A stretch of DNA of 64,000 nucleotides from Phaseolus vulgaris (lineage: Eukaryota > Streptophyta > Magnoliopsida > Fabales > Fabaceae). Below are positions 11,200-24,250 of this stretch, piece after piece (position 1 is the stretch's first letter; the number at the start of each line of letters is the position of its first letter). The notes below the pieces were generated by a model that searched no databases, was not told the DNA's origin, and saw only the letters and a list, made by a program, of their open reading frames with translations. Made by a program: the position numbers and the translations under genes. The stretch covers positions 6,368,211-6,432,210 of the forward strand of contig NC_023751.2 of the NCBI RefSeq assembly GCF_000499845.2. Reading direction: 5' to 3'.

Positions 11200-13603
11200 C
11201 GTGCGTTCTACACCCATATTTCTCTTTCATATTTCATAAAAACACATATTCATTCTATCTATTTTATTATTATTTACAATATTCTTTATCATCTCATATT
11301 TTTTTTTTTCTAATAAAGGGTATTAATCTTAGCTTTATGTGTGTGTAGTGGGTAGTTACTCTCTACTTGTACTTTTAGTAGACATTCCATAGTGTCTTCT
11401 GAGTAGGTTGAGAAAATTCGTGACAAAAAAAAAGAAGAAAAATATGACATATATTAAAATTTATCATTATTTTATAGATTATTATTAAACTATCTCCACC
11501 GTTGTTTTTATCACCGCGGTGAGAGGTTACCCGATAAAAACATATGACCTGATCTACATGATGCCAAAAGTCACTATTTGACTTTTATAAAAGTTTATTT
11601 GGTTAAAAGATTCAGATCTGAGGTCTTTTAAAAAGATCTTTTACACCTAACATGTCAACCTATTTCAATAAATATAAATATTTTTTTCTGCTCATTTTTT
11701 TATTTAATAAAATCATATATTTATTTGTTTTTCTTAATTATTAAACACGTTTATAAAAAACATGACAAACCATAATATTATTGAAAGCTAAATCTACACA
11801 AAATAAGTTTTTAAATAAATAATTTATTATTTTATACTGTATATACATGATTATATATAACATATACACAGTACATATATTATACAATGATAAGAAAAGT
11901 CCAATTATACAAAGTCATTGACATTTAAAAGCCTCATAAACCAGGTAAAATTCTTGTAAAAAGAAAATCATGTTTTTAAAAGTATTTTATAATGGAGAAA
12001 TAAGTTAGATTTACACTTTATTTTTTAATAAGAATATGCCCAATATAATCCATTTTCACTCTTAATCTTTATTATTATGATTAAGACTGTCAAATTATGA
12101 GGAATAACATCAATAATAGCAATAAAAAAATAATAATCTTAATTACTAATATATTAATAATGACTATAGTGATAATAAATAATAATAATGTAGTAGTCAT
12201 AAAATTAATTATAATTATATTATTATGATATTATAAATTATATGAGGATGGTAACAATTATATGTTAATAAAATTCTTGAAAATATTCACAATAATTAAA
12301 ATGTTTTAACATAAATATTTTAAAAATTCAAAAATATTATAAAAATTTAATATTTACTTAATTTTAATTATTTTAATCGAAATCTTCCATTTTAATTTAA
12401 AGAATTTACGAAATGTGCATAATTGTTTGACATAATTTTTAAAATAATTATTATAAAAGTTAGTAAGAACAAAACCATAGTATCATGCTATTACATTTTT
12501 AAAATAGTATAAAACTATTATAAATTTTAGCTTATAACCTTTTCTTATTTTAAATCCAAAAAACAATAAATTAAATTAATATGGCTCACGTTCTTAATAA
12601 TCAACTAACTCTCCAAAATATATCTAATCGGTGAACTTGTGGATATGGTTTGGTTCCAAGTCCCATGTGGGCCCTAAGCCCGTACAGTTGGGCCGTCGAA
12701 TTCAAATTTTTGATTTGGACATATAATGATTCACATTCCGTTGCTTCACCAAATAGCCCATTCTTTCTTCCATTATTCATCCCATCACTTTCCAAAGTAA
12801 GCTCCTCCATGCAATTTTTTTTATTAATAAAAAACTGCAAAACGTTTTATACTAGTAGTTAATTAAAAATTATTACGTTATTATTTTACTTTAGCAATAA
12901 TCACTTTAAATATAATTTCTAATTGGTTGAAAATATAAAAAAGGAAATCAAATCAGTAAAAACAAATTACAGTATTTGTTTCTAGGAATTAAACTGTTGT
13001 TGTTAAGCCAGTGTCCAATCACTTACATATATTTACTCTTTTATTTCTTTCCTGGGTGTCTAAAATTATGAAAAACAATGGTCAATCGCTTAACATAAAT
13101 TAGGTTAATACAATAGAAAAAGAATAAAAATAAGATTTCCAAAGTATTTTAATTAAAATATATTAGGTGTCAAGAGTTATCTCCTCGTCCTTAAAAACGA
13201 GTTCTACTCCTACATGTGCATGGTAGAACTAGAGAAAAAAACACATCAATCTCAAAAGGAATGATAAAAAATAATAATCTTCGATTCTGTGATGTTACTA
13301 ATTGTACAATGCATAATAGAATATTAGGTATTACATATTGGGTTTAACTATATATTAGTATGTTTGTCGATTTTTAATCGATGTGCTTCAAGTTTTAGAA
13401 TAATACTTATCATAAAGATGTTGGTTGATTGATTGAATAAGAAGCTCTTGAGACTATATTTTGCGAATTTAGAAAAATTAACCAACTAATCAATGATTTA
13501 AATTTTGAAGAAATAAGAATAATCTCGTGTAATAAAGTATCAACCCCTTAAAATAAAAAATAAATTAAGGTTTAATAGAGTGTTTTCTCTTAAAAAAATC
13601 TGG
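11200..13603. other. AT-rich intergenic DNA
   Basis: No gene seen. The part next to 11200 is the expected promoter of the F-box/kelch gene. About 12640-12830 is less AT-rich but shows no protein similarity I recognise. Confidence 0.45.
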
Positions 13604-14206
13604 TAGGGGTAAAAAATTTAGTCGGCCCACCAACCATTCATTATTTAGGTAAGATAAGTTAAGCTTTTAAACATGTTAGTCTAAATTGTCTAATCCGCTT
13701 AATTCGTCAATCCACCGAATCACATTTAAGGTAGGACGGGTCAAACTTCCATTCCATCCACCTTTATTTATAGTGCTTTTGAACATGAAGGACATGATTT
13801 TGGAATCAAAATTGGAGTTGTCAATATTTTATGTGAAACTTTATTTACATCAATTTCTTTATATATAATTTGCTTTATTGGATTATTGTTGATATTTACT
13901 TTATTTTGTTAGGCGTTAAACTTTGTTTGATTCCATTTTATTGCTCTTCCATGCATTTTTATTGTCCAAAAAGTGATATCAATGACTACTATCAAATAAA
14001 TAAGTTCAAAACAAACAAAAAAACTGCAAAAAAATAGATAATTTAAAAAAAAATGAAAGGTGATGGATCAACCTATCTTATAACGAAGCAGGTTACAAAT
14101 TTCAGCTCGTATAACCTACATGGATTAGCTTAGGCTAGCCCACTTTTGCCAGACCAGTAGGGCATTGGGCCAAAATGAGCACGATTGACCCATTTTGCCA
14201 CCCCTA
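13604..14206. mobile_element. Possible non-autonomous hAT- or MULE-like element
   Basis: The left end TAGGGGTAAAAAATTTAG and the right end ...CATTTTGCCACCCCTA are partial inverted repeats of the 'TAGGGGTGGCAAAATGGG' type common at ends of plant DNA transposons. The interior has GGCCCA- and GGGTC-rich phrases and no ORF. No matching target-site duplication was found, so ends and class are tentative. Confidence 0.4.
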
Positions 14207-15439
14207 ACCCAGTGGGTGGAGGTAGGTGAGCCAGCCTTCTAATTCTTCACCATCACACACACTCAAAAGTTCTAACATAATGCGACCATCTAACTTTGCT
14301 GAAATGTCTTGATGTCGTTTGTGGGAAACAATAAAACTGATCTTAATAAAAACGTAATAAGTTAGACTACTCAATATACATCATGAGAGGACAATGATCC
14401 AGAAGAAGGAGATTCTACAACCTTACAACACATCATGCAAGTAGTTGACAAATTAAGAAGACAGTAAAAAATGACATAACAACGAGCAGACAAAGCTCTT
14501 CAATTTTAGGAGCTATAAAAACATAATGAAATTTACAAGGAACGTTGTGACGTTCAGTCCCCCAAAAAGATTTTGAGAGCTTACCTTATCAGGAAATTAA
14601 CCGACCTTATTCAATGACATCGACAACGATTAACCTTATCAGGTGGCATTAACAAAAGTTGACCTTTGAGGAAGCAAGCTGACCTTATTAGGTTGCACTG
14701 GTCAATACTTACCTTATCAGAAAGCATGACAGTGTTTAAAATCTAACACTATGCAACTAATACAAGTTTATTTTTTAACTTAGGCAATCGTCTAACTCGT
14801 AAGGTAATTTAAATTAAGACAAAACTATAAGAGGAAAAGACCTTAAATCGATTAGACACAACTTACATCGTAATTTATTTATGAGTTTTTTTGCTAGATA
14901 AACATCTTTGCCTACTCAACTTGAGACTCGGAGATGTGTACCGTTACTTAGCCTAGTTTCTTATTAAAAAGAATGTACCTTATCTAAAGAGTCGACTATT
15001 AATCATTAACATAAAGATCCAATAAAACTACTCATAATCTGAGCAAAAGATAAGAAAAATATTTGTTTATGATTTTTGAAATCGGTTGAGGAAAATACAA
15101 ATTTTAAGAATTATATAATATTAGATAAGATTTAGAAGATATCATAACTAATTATAACTTATAAAATACATCTCCTACTATAAACTAAGGAACTCGAATT
15201 GAATGTCAGACTTGAATGTGATGATTTGAAACCATTTAAACTTTAAACCATAATAATATATATCAAATATAAATTATATATAATATATAATTTATAAAAA
15301 AAGAAGTCATACTTTAATATGAAACATAAATCAAAGTAATATTATCACAATTTAGATTAATCTAAAAAAATATTATACTATGTATTTTCAATCTGTACAA
15401 ATAATTTGTGTATTCATTAGCAGGTTACCATTATAGCTT
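14207..15439. other. Intergenic DNA with a weak CCTTATCAGG-type repeat
   Basis: No gene seen. Between 14580 and 14730 the phrase ACCTTAT(C/T)AG(G) recurs four to five times at irregular spacing. The remainder is AT-rich. Confidence 0.4.
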
Positions 15440-15900
15440 CAATGTTGGTGGTAGAGTAGAAACATATTTTGTTAGTAAATATTATATTCAGGATACTGTA
15501 TCACATTTATTTGTCATAAGTTTTTATTTTAGCATACTAATTGTTCTTGCCGGTTGACTCTCTCCCCGGCTGACTAGGTTGAACGTCTTCTCTCAGATCT
15601 GTCGCAGTTGAGTATTGACTTGTGTCTCTCTATTGAACTAAAACGTGGCTTTGTTGTGATAGAGGGCACCCTACCTGTTGATTGCACTTCGACGATCAAG
15701 TCAATAAGGGCTCACAAAAAGTAAACAGATTTCAGTCGTGTACAAAGACAACGTACCTTCATCTGGGGTCTTAGGCCCCTTATGTAATCGCACGTGCAAT
15801 AGTTTCTCCATTAAGAGAATAAAATCTTAACTGTAAATAGAACTGAGCACATAAAATAAAAACGGAAAAACTCACATGACATGGGCGTCAATTATTTTGT
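15440..15900 (-). mobile_element. Possible LTR remnant (gypsy-like), minus orientation
   Basis: A block of higher GC with phrases I associate with legume LTRs (GGTTGACTCTCTCCCCGGCT, ATCTGGGGTCTTAGGCCCC). No partner LTR or coding internal region lies nearby and no target-site duplication was found. Assignment is from memory of such sequences and is weak. Confidence 0.3.
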
Positions 15901-16266
15901 TATAAGCGCACACACTTATCTTTTAGGTTTATTATCAACATTTATCACAATACGGTGTACGTATCCCACATGCAACAAACAAACATACACAATTATCTAT
16001 AAGCGCATACACACAGGTCTCACCCCTAAATAGAGGCGGCCACATTGTGTTTGTTCTCAAAAGGCTCTTCCATTGAGCCAAAAACTCATAATCTCTGTCC
16101 AGACCCAATAGCCGAACTAACCACTTACCAACCCACCACACTGAAGATCGAGCTACTCTCAAGATAAACCATTGACCGGTCCTGCCCAGTACACTAATAA
16201 TCCGTGAATTTAGAAACACATAAATGAATTGTCATTTTCCCTTTAACGTAAAGATCTGCTTAATTT

Positions 16267-17268
16267 CTAAACCAAGGTCAAACTACGATTTGTAGTTTCA
16301 CATGGTTGTTTAACAAATGTAGAAGCTCTAGAAAGAAACTGTCCACATAAACGTTTAGAAGGGGTCATGGGCCTTATTGGAGCAGATGCGGGCCGGCCCA
16401 CGTAAATGTCAGGGAATGAGTCCGAATGGTAAGGCTGAAGCAACCCACCAGGCCCAGAAGCATAGTAAGTGAGGCTGACGCACTCACGTAAATCCCCACA
16501 TCGCTCACTTTCCCTCGAAACTTTCTTCGCCAACTCTTCCTCTAACTCAAGACCACACTCTTCAATCTCGAACCCTTCATTAAATTGCATTTCTCCGTCG
16601 TCTTCGTCGTCGACGATAGGGTAATCACACTGCTCGCAGTAATCTTCGTCTTCAGGGACCAACCTCATCGTGACTCTATCACCTTCTGTACGAACTTCCA
16701 TAGTGCAGTGCTGCTTGTGACCACGCTTCATTTTCTCCGCCGTTACGGTTAACCTTCCGTCACCGTTACATTCCCTCCTGAAAGTCCAAGGCATTTCTCC
16801 CGTTTCTCTCATCAACGTTAATGGCGGTGGCAACTGCCTCTTCCTTTTCTCACTCGTCTCTCTGCACCTTATAATCACCATCGGAGACTCACGTTCCATT
16901 CTCAATTCCTCTACGTAGGTTATCATGCAGTCCCCGCTCTCCGTTCCGATCACGTCTCCCATCATTGTCGTTCGGAACGCCCGTGAGGCCGCTGACCACA
17001 TCCGTGATATCGGCGGCGGCGGTGATGACGGTTCTGATTCCGCGGCTTCTTCTGGGGTGCAGCGATGAACAACTCTCGTGGCTGGTTCTAATTCTGAGTG
17101 AAATAGGGTTTTTAGACCTGCTTCACCTGTACGGTGTCGTTTTGGGGTATTTTTCGATGGGAATGCTAGTTTGGCTTTCCACGGCAGTATGGAACTATAA
17201 AACGATGATGTGATGTGTGAAAGATATTTGCTCACCATTTCGATAGATAAACTTTCCTGAAAAAGCAT
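16267..17268 (-). CDS. FANTASTIC FOUR (FAF) family protein
   Basis: A 333-aa frame from ATG at 17268; the codon at 17272-17274 is GTG, so the frame's upstream extension is not a start. A second Met lies ten codons in, and the start remains uncertain because TTTTCAG at the start could also be a splice acceptor. The FAF domain spans about residues 143-206: KRQLPPPLTLMRE, PWTF, then GDGRLTVTAEKMKRGHKQHC and DRVTMRLVPED. A preceding motif GDVIGTESGD and the following acidic stretch (about 204-250, EDEDYCEQ...DDEDDGE) are also typical. In Arabidopsis, FAF proteins limit shoot meristem size and affect WUSCHEL; that role is family knowledge, not shown here. No intron is needed. Confidence 0.88.
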   Translation of the reverse strand: MLFQESLSIEMVSKYLSHITSSFYSSILPWKAKLAFPSKNTPKRHRTGEAGLKTLFHSELEPATRVVHRCTPEEAAESEPSSPPPPISRMWSAASRAFRTTMMGDVIGTESGDCMITYVEELRMERESPMVIIRCRETSEKRKRQLPPPLTLMRETGEMPWTFRRECNGDGRLTVTAEKMKRGHKQHCTMEVRTEGDRVTMRLVPEDEDYCEQCDYPIVDDEDDGEMQFNEGFEIEECGLELEEELAKKVSRESERCGDLRECVSLTYYASGPGGLLQPYHSDSFPDIYVGRPASAPIRPMTPSKRLCGQFLSRASTFVKQPCETTNRSLTLV

Positions 17269-17274
17269 AGACAC

Positions 17275-20188
17275 AGATCGATAGTTTATTTCCTTTTTCT
17301 CCTATGCCCAGCAGCTTCTTCCAGCATAAGAGGGAGAATCATCCTCAAACAAATAAAAATAAATATACATCTTTATTATATCAAAACAAGAATATTGTAC
17401 CTTAAGTACTATTTCTAATCCTTATGAAAATAGTTAAATTTATTGTTAATGAAATAATTTTCTTATCTATCGTAAATTACTCAGTTCATTAAAAAGAATT
17501 ATCTTTTCTCTCATTAATTATTCATTGAATTAAAAATTATCCCATTTGCTCTCATTGACTGTCCATTGATTAAAGATATAAAAACATATAAAGTATTCAT
17601 TAAAGATAATTCAAAAAAAAATTAATACCTATTTTATAAGACGAAAATAAATTTAGAATACTTTTTCAAATAAAGAAGAGCAAGGAAGTAATATATTAAA
17701 CTTAAACTAAAAATAAAAAGATGTAAATGATTGCATTGTATGTTTCCAAAAAAATCATAACTGAATAAAGAAATTAAGATGGATGCTAATGCATGAATTT
17801 TGAAAAGAAATTGTGGATTTGAATTGGTGATGAAAGGAAATGTTAGGACATGTATCTATATATAACAATGATAATTTGACACTCTTCTCTAAATTACACC
17901 TTTTTAATTGATAAAAATATCCTTTTACATTTCATATATTTTTGCATTGTATGTAATTTGGAGCAATGAAAAAGTGGGTGTCGAATAATATTTTTCCATA
18001 GGTGTATTCTACTCGGCTCTTATAGTTTTTTTTTTATACGTATCCTTTGATTATTTTCCCAACGTAGGCTTTCGGTGCACAGGAAAAAAAATATAAAAGA
18101 AAGAAGATAATTAGTGTCCTGAGCATGAAAATAAGAACAAAACAAAAATAAAAAGGTTGGTTGGTGTTCTCATAATTAAAACTGAAAATGTTGACTCTTA
18201 ACGGGTTAAAAGAAGTGGATTGTTGAAGCAATTAATCCAAACACTTTGTTTCTTTATAAATCTAGGACTTAAATAAAGGCTAAGTTATCGTTTCTTGTGA
18301 CTACGTTAACATATATATGAATACCGATCCAGATTTACGAGAGCAATTGCACGGATTAACCAAGAACATCCCAGAATTAATCGCCTCATAAAATATATTG
18401 AGCGCGAAGAATTACAAAAATGCAGGATAGAAACTATTTGATGGATTAATTTGTTGAAAAGATATTACTTTTAGTCAAATACAGTTAAGACTTTCAATGT
18501 TTTTTCAGGAATTCGTATCAAATTCACAAACCGTTTTAAAATTTGAAAACCAACTATAGAACTTTAAAGGTTTTGAGCAAAACTAGAACGAAGATATGAA
18601 AATAAAAATATCTGTTTTTCGAAAATTAAATCTGAGATGAAGCAGAAAACAATGTTACGGGGGTGATGAATCGAACAGTGGTAGCGAAAAAGACACATAA
18701 GAATAGATATGAAAAGAGGAGAGATCTTACTTTGGTAGTGAGCCCGCAGTGAGTGTCGCCGCGTCACTTCATTTTCTCTGACACCGAGAAAGATCGGAAA
18801 AGGACAGAGAAAATGAAAGAAAAATGATGACAATCTGGAACGCGTTGCAGGCTACGGTTTTACAGCGAAGAAAACGTAGATGATGTATGCGATTACACAG
18901 TGGCGTTAATTACCTTAAATACCCCTTGTTTGGGTTAACTCGGGAATTGTGGAGAGTAAGAAAGAGAGTGGTTCCCACAGGGGTTTGAAGGATATGAAGG
19001 TCTTTTGGCGTGGGTTGTGGTGAATGAATATGTAAAACAAGGAGTTGATTAAGCAAAACCTGCGTTACGAATGAAAAGGGTGAGAGGACAAGAACTTCCA
19101 TCAACGCATTCAAAATATTTTGTTTGCTTTTATAACCCTGCTGCCTTCCATCTTAGATGCCAGCTGGCTTCCTCACACCTAAATTCTTCTTCATATATGT
19201 CTTTTATTTTCTTTGCCATAATACTCTCTCTACACTCTCTAATTAATACATTATTTATTACTGCGTTTTCTTCTTTTTCTTAATTTATTTAATTTTTTTT
19301 ATGTCTATATCCAAATAAATGTACATATACAACTTTATTAAAATATCAAGTCAAATTACGCTTAGAAAGAAATAAAAAAGAGCATTGACTAAACATGATT
19401 GAAAATTGCATATTGTATGAGTCTCATTATTTTTTTTTCTATTTTTTTTAGTTTTAAAGGATAAAACTATTTTATATCTCTCTTGCAATTTGGTTAAATA
19501 ATTTTAATTTCTATATTTGAGAATGTGATGTTAGTACTAGAGTGAAGTGCAAAGTCAAAGATCAGACCTACGTTACCGGTTTTAAAATGGAAGAATTTAA
19601 ACTATTTTGACCAAATTTTGAAAGACTCAAAGCATATCTTATCTAAATTAAATTTGACTTACATTCCTTGGTGGAGGGATTGAGGTGCTATCATATGCTT
19701 GGAAAATGTTTTTACATGATTATAGTAAATAGTAAATAGTAAATAGTAAATGAAAAAAGCTAATCTACATTAATGTTCTGTTTCCAATGATATGTTTGAT
19801 TGTGTGCATGAATGAGTGTGGAATTGGGGTGCAGAGCAACAGAAGAAATGCAACCGTTACTCTTGTCTTTGACGATGTTGTTGCCTGCTTCCATGGTTGA
19901 CTCTCGTCCAATGCTTAGATGGAGAAATGGACCAAAGCAACGTTGGTTCAACAAAAAGACGACTTAATATTTTAAATTAAATATATAATAAATCAGTCAA
20001 TAAGTAATTTTACTATTTTTTTGCCAAAAGTCACATTAAATAAATAACAATTGAGTGTATTTCCAAAACATTCATTCTATTCTATTCTAGCTTAGATTTA
20101 GATTTTATATGATATGTGATTCTTATATTTTTAATTGAATATTAATTATTTCAGACAAAAGTATAGACGATCTTTAATCTAAAATATT
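17275..20188. other. Intergenic DNA; GC-richer island at 18690-18900
   Basis: Mostly AT-rich; the first few hundred bases are the expected upstream region of the FAF gene. A less AT-rich block at 18690-18900 has a donor-like GTAAGA on the minus strand and resembles a noncoding first exon, but no coding exons follow. A 7-bp tandem repeat (AGTAAAT)4 is at 19724-19751. Confidence 0.4.
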
Positions 20189-21487
20189 TGAAGCCGTTAA
20201 AGATAAGTGTACTTTTCACCAGTATGAATTAGATGATCCTTCGTGTATAGTGCTACATTGTATATATGGACAAAACTCTACCCTCTCTCTTTATGGTCAT
20301 GATTATGCCTTAATTGGGTGATTAAAGTTAATTGATTGAGATCTCATGACTAGATACAAGGATCGGATAACGACCATAAATTACCAACAATCGGTGACAC
20401 ATGAAATCTGGATCTATCCTGACATATTCTATACCGCCCATGCAAAAGCATCTAAATTTTCTCTCAAACATTCTATCAACTCTTTTTTCACCTCATCTTC
20501 CATGTGGCTACTGACCTTCAAAATCTTGCCCTCCCCCCAATACTATAGTTTTGATTTCTTCCACCGATTGTGGTCTCTCCCCCTTATAATCTATCATTGG
20601 ATCCAACTTTACCTCCTCACAACCTCGTTCGCCCTTTTCCACTTGCCAACATTTTTTTTTAATTTTTTAAACTCCCTTCATAACACTTCCGCACTGCCTT
20701 CTGATCTACCCTTATTACTCCCACATTACCCCTACTAGTGGGGTATTTTATCTTCATATGAACTGAGGGTACTACTGCCATTAACTTATTTATGGTTGGT
20801 CTTCCTAACATAATATTATACGATGAAGGAGTGTTGACAACCATGTACCTGATATTAATCGTCTTGACCTCCCTTCCATCTTCAAAGGTCGTTCAAGCCT
20901 CTAGGTAGCCCCGCACCTGTACTGAGTCGCTTGAGAAGCCAACCAATACCCTTTCATACGACTCCAGTTCGTCTAATGGTCCTCCCATGGTCACAAAAGC
21001 GTCCCAAAAAAGCATATCCACATAGGAACTTTGATCAACTAAGCATATCCTCATTTCCTGCATCATCTCCATCAACATACGAGTTGTATCCGGTGGGGGG
21101 TCCTCCATCTAGTGCCCCCCATTTGCCTCTTCGTCCGTCGTTGCTCGTCTTGTTCCTCTCATTCTGACCTAAGTCTTGATACTGTGGTGTAGTGGTGCAG
21201 GAGTAAATTTACCTATTCCATAGTGAGCGACAAAATGTTCCTTCTCTAACGTAGAGCATTCGAAGCGAAGGATAAGTGTACCTTTCACTAGTATGAATTA
21301 GATGATCATTTCTGTAGAGTGTTACATGGTGTATATGGACAAAACCCTACCCTCTCTTTTTATGGTCATAATTTTGTCTTAATTAAATTATTAAAGCTAA
21401 TTGATTGAGATTCCATGACTTATGCTTTGACATTACATTAAATACAGGATCAGATAACGATCATAAATAATTACCAACAATCAGGCA
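20189..21487 (-). mobile_element. Miniature Ty3/gypsy-derived element with LTR-like direct repeats
   Basis: Two diverged direct repeats, 20189-20399 and 21261-21487, share GATAAGTGTAC..TTTCAC and TACCAACAATC; read on the minus strand they start TG. Between them minus-strand frames keep a gypsy protease region: 21108-20893 (ICLVDQSSYVDMLFWDAFVT, ERVLVGFSSDSVQVRGYLEA) and 20844-20659 (VNTPSSYNIMLGRPTINKL, KYPTSRG). The usual DQGSS-type site is altered to DQSSY. No reverse transcriptase or integrase remains in the 0.86-kb interior and no target-site duplication was found. Best read as an old deletion derivative. Confidence 0.65.
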
Positions 21488-22307
21488 AAACCCATAACTT
21501 TACACTAATAATTTTTATCTTCATTTCTTCTTCCCTATAAAACACCTACATTTTATCTATACTGTATTATTCAAATTTAAATACTTATGTCATAACTTAT
21601 AGTTACCATTTACTTGTGTAAACACTACACCATTTTAGACAATAAATAAAAAATATTGTTTGAAATATAGTCTTAATTTTAGCAATAATTTGACCATGAG
21701 TCACTTTTTTTTTATCTATATTTAACCAACATTTTAATTCATAATTTTAAGATTTTTTAAGTGTTACGTTGACGTTTAAGTCATTGATAGTTAACTATTG
21801 CAATTACATTTAAACAATTTTAACACTTTTATAAATGTGTTTACTATTTTGAAGTTGCATCTTAAACAACACTTATAATAATTTTGAAATGTGATTTATT
21901 CCTTTAAACTGCAAATATAATATTTATAAAAATATGAGTTATGCATTAAGTCACTAATTTATTTGATACATTATTATCGTAATATAAAAGTATAATACAT
22001 TATATAATTAAAATTGAATAAATAAATATATATATAACTTATAACATCTAGCAATGTAATTAATGTGTAACTAATATAATTATAATTGAAAAGATAATTG
22101 TCCAACTGAAAACATTAAAAAACATATTTTAATGTAAAGCACACTTATATAATTAAAAGTAATTACGACCTATAATTAACAAAATATTTAATTTATTTCT
22201 AAATTGGGTCACTGTTTCCAATATGGTCTTGACTCCACCATGCAAAATGGTAAAAACAAATTTTTATTATCAGAAAAATTAGTTACAAAAGTAATTTCCA
22301 AGATCCA
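21488..22307. other. AT-rich intergenic DNA
   Basis: No gene or structured repeat seen. Confidence 0.45.
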
Positions 22308-22945
22308 TATTACGAAGTGGACTTTAAGCCTAACTCAACCCCATAAAACCGGCTCATAGGGTTGAGGTTTGCACCCACTTATATACAATGAAAGGCTCTA
22401 ATCTCTAGTCGATGTGGGATCTCCAACACATCCCCTCACGCTGAGACTACCAACTCGTGCGTGGGACTATATATTATGGGTGGTCCGATAGCGGCCCGAT
22501 AGCGGGTGGCCTGATAAGCCCAACAAATACTCGCTAGGATAGGCTCGAAATGGCTCTGATACCATATTACGAAGTGGACTTTAAGCCTAACTCAACCCCA
22601 TAAAACCGACTCATAAGGTTGAGGTTTGCACCGACTTATATACAATGAAAGGCTCTAATCTCTAGTCGATGTGGGATTTCCAACACACCCCCCTCACGCC
22701 GAGACTACCAACTCGTGCGTGGGACTATATATTATGGGTGGTCCGATAGCGGCCCGATAGCGGGTGGCACGATAGGCCCAACACAAACACTCGCTAGGAT
22801 AGGCTCGAAATGGCTCTGATACCATATTACGAAGTGGACTTTAAGCCTAACTCAACCCCATAAAACCAGCTCATAGGGTTGAGGTTTGCACCGACTTATA
22901 TACAATGAAAGGCTCTAATCTCTAGTCGATGTGGGATCTCCAACA
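22308..22945 (-). mobile_element. TRIM retrotransposon with three LTRs (LTR-int-LTR-int-LTR)
   Basis: Three 121-bp near-identical repeats (22308-22428, 22565-22685, 22825-22945) are separated by 136- and 139-bp interiors. On the minus strand each LTR begins TGTTGGA and has a TATATAAG box. Each upstream LTR is followed at once by TGGTATCAGAGCC, the primer-binding site for initiator Met-tRNA; each interior ends in a purine tract (GTGAGGGG). There is no coding sequence. The 5-bp flanks 22303-22307 and 22946-22950 are both ATCCA, so the three-LTR block has the footprint of a single insertion. This is the hallmark of a terminal-repeat retrotransposon in miniature. Confidence 0.95.
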
Positions 22946-23299
22946 ATCCACACTATATTTCCTACCTTTCAATATTCAAACAAATTAAACTACAGCTAGA
23001 CAATCAAAAGAGGTAGGTCACTGTTTATTTGTCAAACAAGAATGAGAGATTATATATTAAATATTGGTTAGTTAATTATTTGGAAGATATAACTTTTACC
23101 TTCTAAATTGAATTTTAAAACCATCATAACAAACAACACAAGAGGGAAAGCTTGATTATTTGGTAAAATTTGTTGTGATGAGCACTGGTAGAGGGAAAAC
23201 TTAGCTTTAAAAATGTATTGTTTTGGGTGTGTAAGTTGTACCTGTATGGATATTGGGTGATATGAGTTGAATTGAACATAGACACTTTAAAACTCTTGA
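22946..23299. other. Intergenic DNA
   Basis: No gene seen. Confidence 0.4.
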
Positions 23300-24250
23300 A
23301 TAGAAATTTTTATGAGAAAGATAACAACAATTTCAGGATCAAAGAGTGCTTAAAACAAAGGAAACGAAATTACATCAACAAACAACAAGCTGAAAACAGA
23401 AATGGAATCAAGGAAGCTTAAGGAGTCATAGCCTTCCAAAATGATGATCCAAACTCAATAAGAGTGCTATTTCCTTGTACACTTCCATGGAACAAGCTAC
23501 AAAACGTAATTGAAAACAGAAATACCAAAAACCGAACAGAAAATGAAGAACAAGCTAAGAAATACAAAACCAAACGGTGAAAAGGATGAAGATCACTAAA
23601 ACAAACCAAACTACCGATTGAAATTGCAAAAGATGAAAGAATGAACACTTATTGGATGAAGCTTGCTGGATTGAGAATTTGGAACTGCATCACGCCACTT
23701 GGAGTCTTGTTCCAAGATAAGTGAAAGGTTGCCGCCACTTGAAGCTCGCCATTGGCACACAAGATAAGGCAAAGGAAGAAGGAGACAACAAAACTCACAA
23801 TTCTCTCTCAACTTGAGTAGAGTTTCTCTACATCTAATTTCCAATTCAGAAATTTACAAAGGCAAGCACCTTATTTATAGCCTAAGAGGTGCTGAAATGA
23901 GAAGCTAAATCAAATTCAAATTCCCTCCTAAATGACACTAAAATGGCGCCAACTAGAGCATGAGGAAGGTGTGACTTCCTTCCTAGTTTTGGCACCTCCT
24001 ATATGACACCTACACCCCCCTAATAAGTCACATGGACAATGTGACTCTCTCTAATACATTCACACCTATTTATTTAATATCCGCACCCCTACTCTATACA
24101 ATAGAAATAAGAAGAGTCATCTATTGATACTCTTGTCCCAAAGCTCTTGCCATGCTCCTAGTGATTCTTTGGGCTTGGGCCCCTTGTTGGGTTTGGGCTT
24201 CATGGGCTTAGGCGTCCTCTACTTGGTTTCCATCACTGTGTTAAATACTG
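23300..24250 (-). mobile_element. LTR remnant, minus orientation
   Basis: A non-coding block with a TATA-like CTATAAATAAGG on the minus strand near 23875, followed on that strand by a leader-like stretch. It is recognisably related to 51208-51700: shared phrases CACGC(C/T)ACTTGGAGT, AAGATAAG and AAGGCAAG-CACC-TTAT. Both end in GGGTTTG/GGGCTTGGGCC-type sequence. The exact ends are unclear, and whether it is linked to the Copia interior that follows is not clear because the orientations differ. Confidence 0.45.

Noticed and set aside
10884..11217. Open frames of 97 and 63 aa on the minus strand
   Set aside because: They lie over the putative 5'-UTR exon, a CT repeat and intron; composition is Phe/Ser/Leu low complexity.
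15935..16219. 94-aa minus-strand frame
   Set aside because: No recognisable domain, no start context, in a region with LTR-like phrases; probably chance.
17269..17274. Two extra N-terminal codons for the FAF gene
   Set aside because: The upstream start codon is GTG, not ATG; the first ATG is at 17268.
18564..18833. 89-aa minus-strand frame
   Set aside because: Phe/Ile/Leu-rich and spans a probable splice donor; no similarity recognised.
20346..20738. 130-aa plus-strand frame
   Set aside because: Antisense to the gypsy protease remnant on the minus strand.
22308..22945. CRISPR-like regular repeat
   Set aside because: Three 121-bp repeats with identical spacers, LTR ends, a primer-binding site and a target-site duplication identify a TRIM retrotransposon in a plant genome.
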